Assembly (NCBI GenBank): GCA_021782065.1
Contig: JAJXVQ010000046.1
Span: forward strand, 1 to 8,266
DNA from: Pseudomonadota bacterium
GTDB lineage: Bacteria > Pseudomonadota > Gammaproteobacteria > UBA1113
Direction: 5' to 3'
Length of the DNA: 8,266 nt
Shown: piece by piece, positions 1 through 5,762 of the stretch
How the letters are laid out: each line of letters begins with the position of its first letter
Position numbering within the stretch: position 1 is the first letter of the stretch
The notes under the pieces: generated by a model
Databases searched by the model: none
What the model was told of the DNA's origin: nothing
Seen by the model: the letters and a program-made list of their open reading frames with translations, nothing else
Translations under genes and position numbers: made by a program

Positions 1-2
1 TC

Positions 3-109
3 GCATTTGCTTTTTAGGGGGTGTTGCCTTCATCCATCTCGCACCAGTCATGTAGAGTACTACACTCCTGCTGCTCGAGGACTCGGCGCCTACCCTAAAA
101 ACCAACTGC
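3..109. repeat. Imperfect palindromic intergenic element upstream of ispB
   Basis: The outer arms are GCATTTGCTTTTTAGGG (3-19) and CCCTAAAAACCAACTGC (93-109). They are reverse complements at 15 of 17 positions. The centre holds a second hairpin, TGTAG (51-55) and CTACA (60-64) around the loop AGTA. The element could fold as a long hairpin in DNA or RNA. Both strands are free of stops through most of it, which is common in GC-balanced palindromic repeats and is not evidence of a gene. It resembles a REP- or MITE-like dispersed repeat; a structured leader RNA or the edge of a leftward transcript is the alternative. Its copy number cannot be judged from this window. Confidence 0.55.
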
Positions 110-232
110 TGTGAGTATAGACATAGGTCTAAAATAGTCGCCCATAATACGATATTATCTGCTTAGATGCAAGGTATGAGCGACATTTTTTTTATGGTAT
201 TATGGCCCTATTATATTATTAAGGGGTTTATT
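110..232 (+). promoter_or_regulatory. AT-rich leader region of ispB, probable promoter location
   Basis: No gene is supported here. Several TATAAT-like hexamers are present (TATTAT at 153-158, 198-203 and 209-214), but none has a good TTGACA-like partner at 16-18 bp, so I cannot pick one promoter. An in-frame ATG at 167 would add 22 hydrophobic residues to IspB. It has no Shine-Dalgarno sequence and the extension is not typical of the family, so this stretch is better read as untranslated leader. Confidence 0.35.
221..226 (+). promoter_or_regulatory. Ribosome binding site deciding the ispB start
   Basis: AAGGGG lies 6 bases before the ATG at 233. It selects that ATG over the upstream in-frame ATG at 167, which has no comparable site. 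Confidence 0.7.
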
Positions 233-1201
233 ATGTCATTGGATGCCATACGCAGCCATGTTAGCGATGATATGGAACGCGTCAACCGCTTGATCTTGTC
301 CAAATTAGCAGCAGATATCCCCCTGATAGACACCCTAAGCCAGCATATCGTCGCCAGTGGCGGCAAGCGCATACGGCCTATGTTATTGTTATTAACCGCA
401 AAAGCCCTTAATTATCAAGGCGATAGCCATATACTTCTGGCTGCCATTATTGAATTTATCCACACGGCAACGCTGTTACATGACGACGTGGTAGACGATT
501 CCTCCCTGCGTCGTGGTCAAAGCACTGCCAACAGCATTTGGGGCAACGAGGCAAGCGTCTTAGTAGGCGACTTTTTATTTTCACGTGCTTTTCAATTGAT
601 GGCTGAGGTCAATAGCTTAAGAGTCATCTCTATTCTGTCGACCGCTTCCAATACTATTGCCAAGGGCGAGGTATTACAGCTCATCAATAGGCACGATACC
701 GCCACCAGTGAGGCGCGTTATTTTGACGTTATTTCCGCCAAAACGGCTAAGTTATTCTCTGCAGCAACCCAATTAGCCGCCGTTATCAGCAATCAACCCG
801 CAGAAATAGAACAACAGATGACAGCTTTTGGCCATCATTTGGGTTTAGCCTTTCAATTGGTAGATGATGCGCTGGATTATCAAGGCGATGTCAACGAAAT
901 GGGTAAAAACATAGGTGATGATTTGGCTGAAGGCAAACCTACCCTACCTTTGATCTACACGCTGGCAGTAGGGAATGAAGCGGAAAGAGCTTTAATTCAT
1001 CAAGCCATAGAATCCGATGGTAGCGCTCTTTTGCCCGAAATACTACAAGCCTTAGCGCGCAATAAAGCCATAGAATATACACAACAACGCGCGCATGCAG
1101 AAGTTGCTTTAGCTTGCAAAACTTTAGAAGCATTACCGGATTCACCTTACAAATCAGCCTTACGCGCTCTAGCCGATTTTACCGTATCGCGTTGTAACTA
1201 A
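233..1201 (+). CDS. ispB: Octaprenyl diphosphate synthase (trans-isoprenyl diphosphate synthase)
   Basis: This cytosolic enzyme extends farnesyl diphosphate with isopentenyl diphosphate to make the polyprenyl side chain of quinones. From the ATG at 233 the protein has 322 residues, against about 323 for E. coli IspB. Visible motifs are GGKRIRP (43-49, substrate-binding basic patch), the first Asp-rich motif LLHDDVVDD (81-89; D84, D85, D88) preceded by EFIHTAT as in long-chain synthases, the RRGQ segment (93-96), and the second Asp-rich motif FQLVDDALDY (207-216; D211, D212, D215) followed by GKNIGDDLAEGKPTLP. All catalytic elements are present. The residues just before the first Asp motif are small, which fits a long product, but the exact chain length (C40 or another) cannot be fixed from sequence. 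In many gammaproteobacteria ispB is divergent from rplU-rpmA; no rplU start is visible upstream here. The start was chosen from the AAGGGG site and the family length. Confidence 0.93.
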   Translation: MSLDAIRSHVSDDMERVNRLILSKLAADIPLIDTLSQHIVASGGKRIRPMLLLLTAKALNYQGDSHILLAAIIEFIHTATLLHDDVVDDSSLRRGQSTANSIWGNEASVLVGDFLFSRAFQLMAEVNSLRVISILSTASNTIAKGEVLQLINRHDTATSEARYFDVISAKTAKLFSAATQLAAVISNQPAEIEQQMTAFGHHLGLAFQLVDDALDYQGDVNEMGKNIGDDLAEGKPTLPLIYTLAVGNEAERALIHQAIESDGSALLPEILQALARNKAIEYTQQRAHAEVALACKTLEALPDSPYKSALRALADFTVSRCN

Positions 1202-1221
1202 AATACGATTTTCAGTATAAT
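1192..1221 (+). promoter_or_regulatory. Promoter of the tRNA-Pro gene
   Basis: A perfect -10 hexamer TATAAT lies at 1216-1221. A -35-like TTGTAA (4 of 6 to consensus) lies at 1192-1197 with an 18-bp spacer. Transcription would start near 1228-1229, leaving a leader of only a few bases before the mature tRNA at 1231. The promoter overlaps the last codons and the stop of ispB, so the tRNA may be made both independently and by read-through. Confidence 0.6.
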
Positions 1222-1230
1222 TTCATCGAG

Positions 1231-1304
1231 CGGGGTGTAGCTCAGTTTGGTAGAGCACTGCCTTCGGGAGGCAGGGGCCGTAGGTTCAAATCCTATCACC
1301 CCGA
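1231..1304 (+). tRNA. tRNA-Pro, anticodon CGG
   Basis: The sequence folds as a complete cloverleaf of 74 bases. The acceptor stem is CGGGGTG/CACCCCG. The D stem is GCTC/GAGC. The anticodon stem is CTGCC/GGCAG around the loop TTCGGGA (T33, anticodon CGG, G37). The T arm is GTAGG-TTCAAAT-CCTAT with one G-U pair. The discriminator is A73 (1304). It decodes CCG, and its anticodon loop is the same as in E. coli proK. The C1:G72 pair with A73 is the typical bacterial tRNA-Pro identity set. The next bases are GAA, so the 3' CCA is not encoded and must be added by CCA-adding nucleotidyltransferase. The gene follows ispB by 29 bp and faces the deacylase gene downstream. Confidence 0.95.
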
Positions 1305-1356
1305 GAATCAACTCATTTAAAGATACGCAATTCGCGCCAAAAGTAGTTACAAACTA

Positions 1357-1512
1357 AAGCTTTGTCATCCTCGACCAGGCCGCGAGGCCGCAGTCGGGGA
1401 TCCAGAAAAAGCTTATCTGATCCTGGATCCCCGACCTTCGGTCGAGGATGACAATGTGCTCCCCGACTTCGGCTAAAGCCCGTTCTCGATGCTCTGGGGA
1501 ATGACAAAGCTT
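1357..1512. repeat. Composite palindromic repeat (MITE/REP-like) between tRNA-Pro and the deacylase gene
   Basis: The outermost arms AAGCTTTGTCAT (1357-1368) and ATGACAAAGCTT (1501-1512) are perfect 12-bp inverted repeats. Inside is a stronger hairpin: TTGTCATCCTCGACC (1362-1376) pairs perfectly over 15 bp with 1440-1454, and GTCGGGGATCCAG (1393-1405) pairs perfectly over 13 bp with 1423-1435, leaving a 17-base loop. Small hairpins sit on each arm (GGCC-GCGA-GGCC; CGACC-TTC-GGTCG). A second, weaker hairpin follows, from TGTGCTCCCC (near 1454) to GGGGAATGACA (near 1506). The element is non-coding and ends sharply on both sides in AT-rich sequence. The organisation fits a dispersed palindromic repeat that may also stop convergent transcription from the tRNA and the operon, although there is no clear U-tract. 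Confidence 0.75.
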
Positions 1513-1569
1513 CGATTCAAATCTATAGTATTTATCAAAATCTCGCATCTTTATTGATTAGGAATATAT

Positions 1570-2118
1570 TCATTTTGAAAAGTCGTAAAGCAAATACTCG
1601 TGATTGAGTGCTTGTGCAAACCGCACTAGATCTGTAGGCTGAACTACCGTGGTTGCTGTATTTACCAAAGGATGAAAACCAACTAGCGGGTGCTTAAAAA
1701 GTGCTTTATCCAAAATAGCTTTTACCCTATTGTCTTTATCATTGAATAATGCAAACCAGGTTACCGAACCTGGCTCAACGTTTAAGTATTGCCTTAAAAA
1801 TTCTGGTTTAGCAAAGCGCAAATTTTTAGCGGGCAACTGTTTTGACAATGCGCGTAGATCAATTTTGGTTTCTTCTAATGCCGAGATTAACCAGTAACAT
1901 TGGCGATCATCTTTTAGAAATAAATTCTTTGTATCAATATGCGCCCCCGGAATTGGGTTATGGATCTTTGCTCCATCAGCCGTCGTGAAGACCGGCGGGT
2001 GTTCGATGGTCTGATATTGAATCTCTAATGAATCCAGAAAAGATAACAAGCTAGCACGAGTTTGTGATAACCTATTTTCTATTGTAGAAGACTCTGGCTT
2101 GTTAGTAATGTTACCCAT
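1570..2118 (-). CDS. prdX: Prolyl-tRNA editing protein of the PrdX/ProXp-ala type (YbaK/EbsC fold)
   Basis: Members of this family are free-standing trans-editing enzymes that hydrolyse Ala-tRNA(Pro), a mischarging product of prolyl-tRNA synthetase. The 182-residue protein matches the PrdX type rather than the Cys-specific YbaK: EHPPVFT (39-45), GAHIDTKNLFLKD (58-70, with the conserved Lys of KNLFLKD), PGSVTWFALFND (116-127), and GFHPLVNTATT (147-157), the conserved C-terminal substrate-pocket segment. Residues 1-20 are polar and outside the domain, so an internal start is possible. The ATG at 2118 has an AGGA element overlapping the prs stop codon, though, so I keep it. It is the last gene of the minus-strand cluster, 10 bp after prs, and is probably translated in coupling with it. 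Substrate choice (Ala against Cys or others) is inferred from family type. Confidence 0.85.
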   Translation of the reverse strand: MGNITNKPESSTIENRLSQTRASLLSFLDSLEIQYQTIEHPPVFTTADGAKIHNPIPGAHIDTKNLFLKDDRQCYWLISALEETKIDLRALSKQLPAKNLRFAKPEFLRQYLNVEPGSVTWFALFNDKDNRVKAILDKALFKHPLVGFHPLVNTATTVVQPTDLVRFAQALNHEYLLYDFSK

Positions 2119-2128
2119 TCTCTTTATC

Positions 2129-3028
2129 CTAATCCAATATTGGCAAAGTCATTAAACAATCTGCGATATCCTGACTCATATCGATTTGATTAGAAATATG
2201 GGGAATAGTATTACATGTGACAATCTTCTTGACCCCTGAATCCAACAATTTTTGATAGGCATTTTCTGCAAAAACAGCATGAACGCCGATACAGATTGGC
2301 GCAGGCATTTTCAAGGATTGCAAATGCTTTATTGTCCCTAGCATGGTCATTCCCGTGGAGATAATGTCATCAACCAGTATCAATGTAGCATCCTGATGCT
2401 TTTCAAGATGAGGTATAGATACCTCAATGGAATTGTCCCCTTTTCTAGTTTTTTCTAAAATCAAATAGGGGGAGTCCGTCTTCTCTGCAATATCTTTAAC
2501 CCATTGAGCGCTTTCGGCATCAGGGCCAATCAGCACTGGTTTTTTGACATGCTGATGAATCCACTGAGCAATGCTATTTGTCGCATGTAACACATGCGTT
2601 GGGATATCATAAATTTCATTTAATGCATGCCAGCGGTGCAAGTGAGGATCGATAGTAATAAGACTATCAAAATAATGGGAAATAAGCTTCGCGAAATAAA
2701 CTGAGGTAATCCCCTGACCTGGCGCAAATACTTTATCCTGACGCATGTAAGCAAGATAAGTTGCAACCAATATAATCTTAGATGCTCCAAGCGATCTTGC
2801 AGTTTCAGCGGCAAACAAAAGTGGCAATAGTTTTGCATTGGGTTGATTAAAATTGACAACGAAAATAACTACCCGATCATGAACATTAGAATCAATTCTT
2901 ATGAGGGTTTCTTCATCTGGAAATTGATGTTGCGTGATGTTACCTATATCATAATGGCATTGTTCTTGAATCTTATCGACCAATTTATCCGACCCAAATA
3001 ATGAAAAAATGATGGGGAGATGTTTCAT
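2129..3028 (-). CDS. prs: Ribose-phosphate pyrophosphokinase family protein (PRPP synthetase), archaeal-like short form
   Basis: The family converts ribose 5-phosphate and ATP to PRPP and AMP in the cytosol. The 299-residue protein is shorter than the usual ~315. Visible elements are FPDEET (36-41, matching FSDGE), the catalytic RQD (96-98), DPHLH (127-131, matching the DLHA segment), a flexible-loop EKTRKG (192-197) with Lys193 and Arg195 in the positions of the catalytic Lys/Arg, and the PRPP-binding loop LVDDIISTGMTM (218-229). The loop form DDIISTG and the EKTR signature are closer to archaeal-type Prs than to E. coli Prs, which has DDMIDT. Its ATG overlaps the stop of the upstream phosphorylase gene by ATGA, so the two are almost certainly translationally coupled. 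This suggests a specialised enzyme tied to the phosphorylase rather than the cell's main Prs. Activity on ribose 5-phosphate is likely but not proven by sequence. Confidence 0.86.
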   Translation of the reverse strand: MKHLPIIFSLFGSDKLVDKIQEQCHYDIGNITQHQFPDEETLIRIDSNVHDRVVIFVVNFNQPNAKLLPLLFAAETARSLGASKIILVATYLAYMRQDKVFAPGQGITSVYFAKLISHYFDSLITIDPHLHRWHALNEIYDIPTHVLHATNSIAQWIHQHVKKPVLIGPDAESAQWVKDIAEKTDSPYLILEKTRKGDNSIEVSIPHLEKHQDATLILVDDIISTGMTMLGTIKHLQSLKMPAPICIGVHAVFAENAYQKLLDSGVKKIVTCNTIPHISNQIDMSQDIADCLMTLPILD

Positions 3029-4536
3029 GCGCCAACCTCAATCTGAAAAATTTCATGGCCTTGTTTAAGAAAATCGAGTGCATAATTAAGCTCACCTCGC
3101 GTTTCAGCATACAGTTTAAAAAGAGGTTGAGATTTACGCACTACACTGTGCAGTGGCACTAAGAGCTCAACACCTGCTGACTTTGACTTTGGTGCACCTG
3201 CTAATTTTGCAACACGTGCTATCTGTCGGTTATCGATATTCACAATAATTCCTGATTTTTTAGATTCAATGGTATGTGTAAAAGAAGCTTGGGGTATCTC
3301 TCGCATACCACCTTGAGCATTACAAATGGCCTGAAATTTTGCAAAGGCCCGGCCACTGTCAAGAATATCAGTCGCTATCTTTATTCCACTTCCATGAGTA
3401 ATATTGGGAGAAAACTCTATCACTTGTCCTGCAAGCGCCAACGCATGTTCTCGTAAATCCTGTGGTGCATTTGGGTTACGATTCAAAACAGCCAATATAT
3501 CAAGCGCTTCCAGTCCTGGACCTATTCCTCTGCCTATAGGTTGTGAGCCATCGCTAAAAATCACTTTTGTCTCGATGCCAAACTCTTTAGCAATCGATTT
3601 TAAAAGTTTTTTAAGATATTCAGCATGGGCAATTGATCTGATTTTTGCGGTTGTTCCAATAGGCATATCAATCAATAAATGTGTCGCCCCTGCGGCAATT
3701 TTTTTAGACAAAATCGAAGCAACCATTTGCTCTTCACTATCAATATTAGCCGTTCTTTCAATTCTAATCAGCAAATCATCCGCAGGACTTAATGCCATAG
3801 AACCACCCCAAACAAGGCACCCATTCTCTTGTTCTACAACTCTTCTCATTGTAGGAATATCTAAATCAACTGATGTGAAAACTTCCATGGTATCCGCGGT
3901 ACCAGCAGGAGAAGTGATGGCTCTCGATGATGTTTTTGGAATCATTAAACCGAAAGCCGCAACAATTGAAACAATGATAGGTGTCGTTCTATTTCCTGGC
4001 AATCCTCCCACACAGTGTTTATCAACCACGCAAGGCGCATCCCAGGTTAAGCGTTGACCTGAATCAACCATTGCTTTTGTCAAATCAAATACTTCTTTTT
4101 TGGATAATTTAGCGCCAGCACTAGCAGCAATATACATCGCGATATTAATATCTGAGAGTTGCCCTGCCACAAGATCATCAATGATGTGTTTGGTTTCTTC
4201 GGCCTTTAGTTCATGACCATATATTTTTGAACGGATGTAACTTAGAGAATCCAGCGGTTTAGGATGGCTGACTGATATTGGGTCACCCTCTTTTGCAGAT
4301 AATAATTTCCAGGCATATTCAGACAGACTAGCTTGATTATCACTTAACAGATTAGAGTCAATCGTGTTTAATGTTGCAACAATGGAGCGATTATTCAGTG
4401 ACACCCGTACACGTGCCTGTGCGTCAAAGCCTTCTGATTTACAAATATGACAATCCGAACGCATATAAATGATAGGTTCTTTATAGGTATTAATCCCTAA
4501 GTATTTTAGCGTTAAAGCGGGGTGTAGCTCCTTCAT
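3025..4536 (-). CDS. deoA: Thymidine/AMP phosphorylase family protein (long, AMP-phosphorylase type)
   Basis: The 503-residue protein belongs to the nucleoside phosphorylase-II family. Family members with a long N-terminal extension are annotated as putative thymidine phosphorylase in Legionella and relatives, and as AMP phosphorylase in archaea, where NMP and phosphate give base and ribose 1,5-bisphosphate. Residues 1-90 are the extension and include DCHICKSEGF (28-37) with a CxxC pair. The helical domain follows, then the phosphate-binding segment DKHCVGGLPGNRTT (172-185) and KTSSRAITSPAGTADTMEV (201-219). NITHGSGIK (378-386) and the C-terminal alpha/beta domain follow. The LPGNRTT form, in place of VGDKTS of true thymidine phosphorylase, supports the AMP-phosphorylase branch. 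The ATG at 4536 is chosen because AAGGAC lies 7 bases upstream; an in-frame ATG at 4554 lies beyond that site. The exact substrate is uncertain. Confidence 0.88.
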   Translation of the reverse strand: MKELHPALTLKYLGINTYKEPIIYMRSDCHICKSEGFDAQARVRVSLNNRSIVATLNTIDSNLLSDNQASLSEYAWKLLSAKEGDPISVSHPKPLDSLSYIRSKIYGHELKAEETKHIIDDLVAGQLSDINIAMYIAASAGAKLSKKEVFDLTKAMVDSGQRLTWDAPCVVDKHCVGGLPGNRTTPIIVSIVAAFGLMIPKTSSRAITSPAGTADTMEVFTSVDLDIPTMRRVVEQENGCLVWGGSMALSPADDLLIRIERTANIDSEEQMVASILSKKIAAGATHLLIDMPIGTTAKIRSIAHAEYLKKLLKSIAKEFGIETKVIFSDGSQPIGRGIGPGLEALDILAVLNRNPNAPQDLREHALALAGQVIEFSPNITHGSGIKIATDILDSGRAFAKFQAICNAQGGMREIPQASFTHTIESKKSGIIVNIDNRQIARVAKLAGAPKSKSAGVELLVPLHSVVRKSQPLFKLYAETRGELNYALDFLKQGHEIFQIEVGA

Positions 4537-4543
4537 GATAAAT

Positions 4544-4549
4544 GTCCTT
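4544..4549 (-). promoter_or_regulatory. Ribosome binding site deciding the phosphorylase start
   Basis: On the minus strand AAGGAC lies 7 bases before the ATG at 4536. The alternative ATG at 4554 would place this site inside the coding sequence and has no good site of its own, so the protein begins MKELHPAL. Confidence 0.7.
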
Positions 4550-4577
4550 ATCACATTACATTAGCTCTGTAATCCCT

Positions 4578-5342
4578 CTAATCCACCCTCTGACGCTGCG
4601 AGCGTTTTTCGCGCAAACTTTTTAAGGTTAACACCGGACCCGATATGGCATAGACCAAGAAGGCCAAAAATAATAGCAACATAGGGGCTATGGCGATACC
4701 TACGAAGATTAATACCGCAGCGATAATGGTCACAAAAGGAACACGATCCTTGAAAGGGCTTTCTTTAAAACTATAGTAGCGTATATTGCTGACCATCAAC
4801 ACACCCAAAATCATTAAAAGAATACCCATGATTATGGCCAAAACCATCACTGGGAAAGGCTGATAATATGAGCTGAGGCCTATGGCTCCCGCAACCACCG
4901 CTGCAGCAGCCGGACAAGGTATACCCTGAAAATAGCGTTTATCGACATACATTACTTGTGTATTAAAACGAGCCAGGCGCAGTGCCGTCGCCGCTACATA
5001 CCAGAAAGAAGCCAACCAACCAAAATTGCCTAAACCATGCAAACACCAGCTATAAGACACTAGGGCAGGCGCTAAGCCGAAAGAAACCAAGTCCGCTAAA
5101 CTGTCAAATTCAACGCCAAAAGCCGTTTGGGTATTGGTTAATCGCGCCACACGGCCATCTAAGCCGTCTAAAATCATGGCTACAAAAATGGCTATTGCCG
5201 CCCTATGAAAATGGCCTTGCATGCCGTTTACTATGCTATAAAAGCCTGCAAACAGGCTCGCTGTTGTTAGTAAATTGGGCAAAAGATAAATACCGCGCCT
5301 AGGTTTAGGCTGTTGTGTTTCGTGACCCGGTTCAGGATGCAT
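4578..5342 (-). CDS. pssA: CDP-diacylglycerol--serine O-phosphatidyltransferase (phosphatidylserine synthase)
   Basis: This integral membrane enzyme joins CDP-diacylglycerol and L-serine to give phosphatidylserine, the precursor of phosphatidylethanolamine. The 254-residue protein carries the complete CDP-alcohol phosphatidyltransferase signature DG-x2-AR-x8-G-x3-D-x3-D at D62, G63, A66, R67, G76, D80 and D84. About seven hydrophobic segments are visible from residue 22 to 240. FAGFYSIVNG (31-40), LRLARFN (121-127) and FQGIPCPAAA (138-147) fit the PssA branch rather than PgsA. It is the multi-spanning type, not the peripheral phospholipase-D-like PssA of E. coli. The N-terminus (1-17) and C-terminus (KSLREKRSQRQRVD) are polar and basic, so probably cytosolic. 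An AAGGT site lies 8 bases before the ATG. It is the first gene of the minus-strand cluster, with 41 bp to the next start. Confidence 0.9.
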   Translation of the reverse strand: MHPEPGHETQQPKPRRGIYLLPNLLTTASLFAGFYSIVNGMQGHFHRAAIAIFVAMILDGLDGRVARLTNTQTAFGVEFDSLADLVSFGLAPALVSYSWCLHGLGNFGWLASFWYVAATALRLARFNTQVMYVDKRYFQGIPCPAAAAVVAGAIGLSSYYQPFPVMVLAIIMGILLMILGVLMVSNIRYYSFKESPFKDRVPFVTIIAAVLIFVGIAIAPMLLLFLAFLVYAISGPVLTLKSLREKRSQRQRVD

Positions 5343-5374
5343 GTTTGTGTACCTTAAGTTATGTTACACTCTAT

Positions 5375-5380
5375 ATTATA
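5375..5380 (-). promoter_or_regulatory. Candidate -10 element of the pssA operon promoter
   Basis: On the minus strand a perfect TATAAT reads from 5380 to 5375, which would place the transcription start about 25 bases before pssA. No good -35 hexamer is visible at 16-18 bp (AAGTTT at best). The same AT-rich core is nearly symmetric (TATATTATA), so it may also serve the divergent DUF3579-xseA transcript. Confidence 0.4.
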
Positions 5381-5438
5381 AACGGCCACGATACACTAAA
5401 CTTTAGGCCGCAGTCAATAAAAGGGTATGACGAGCTTT

Positions 5439-5741
5439 ATGGCAGACGATGACGATAAAAAAATTATCATAGAGGGTATCACTGAAAGCGGTGAAACCTT
5501 CAGGCCCAGCGATTGGGCTGAACGCATGAGTGGCGGCTTATCCAAATTCGTCAAACATCGTATTGTCTATTCCCCGTTGTTGCGCCCTGCAATGAAAGAC
5601 GGCAACAAATGCGTGATGCTAGACAAAACCATGAAAGAAACCCACCCCGAACTGTATGAGTCTATCTTAAACTTTGCCAAAGCCAATAAGCTTAAAATTT
5701 GCGGCGAAGATGAAGAATCGGAGCCGAGCCGCGACCGTTAG
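5439..5741 (+). CDS. DUF3579 family protein of unknown function
   Basis: This is a small acidic cytosolic protein of 100 residues from the ATG at 5439, or 104 from the ATG at 5427. The conserved core is visible: IIIEGITESGETFRPSDWAE (9-28, spanning the family's hallmark FRPSDWAER), then SPLLRPAMKDGNKCVML and a helix near LYESILNFAKANKLKI. The function of DUF3579 is unknown to me, and nothing here suggests a signal peptide or membrane segment. The upstream AAGGG (5421-5425) is only 1 base from the first ATG and 13 from the second; the weak GAG nearer the second ATG makes 5439 slightly preferable, but the start is uncertain. The acidic C-terminal tail (CGEDEESEPSRDR) is poorly conserved in such proteins. 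It lies 21 bp before xseA and is probably co-transcribed with it. Confidence 0.8.
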   Translation: MADDDDKKIIIEGITESGETFRPSDWAERMSGGLSKFVKHRIVYSPLLRPAMKDGNKCVMLDKTMKETHPELYESILNFAKANKLKICGEDEESEPSRDR

Positions 5742-5762
5742 GGCGCGGATAATGAGGAACTT

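Noticed and set aside
1..114. Open frame at the left edge (plus), and a minus-strand frame from an ATG at 51 running off the edge
   Set aside because: Both coincide with the palindromic element, and neither translation resembles a known protein such as the L21 protein often encoded beside ispB. A gene end from outside the window cannot be fully excluded.
167..232. N-terminal extension of IspB from the ATG at 167
   Set aside because: It has no ribosome binding site. The ATG at 233 has AAGGGG and gives the normal family length.
1280..1304. tRNA-Pro 3' end as an integrase attachment site
   Set aside because: I found no second copy of the tRNA 3' end in the window and no integrase gene. The only repeat shared with the tRNA is at its 5' end.
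1313..1548. Two overlapping minus-strand frames of 64 codons
   Set aside because: They lie in and around the palindromic repeat, overlap each other in different frames, and resemble no protein family.
3404..4057. Plus-strand open frame of 217 codons
   Set aside because: It is antisense to the well-supported phosphorylase gene, and its translation is low-complexity and resembles no family.
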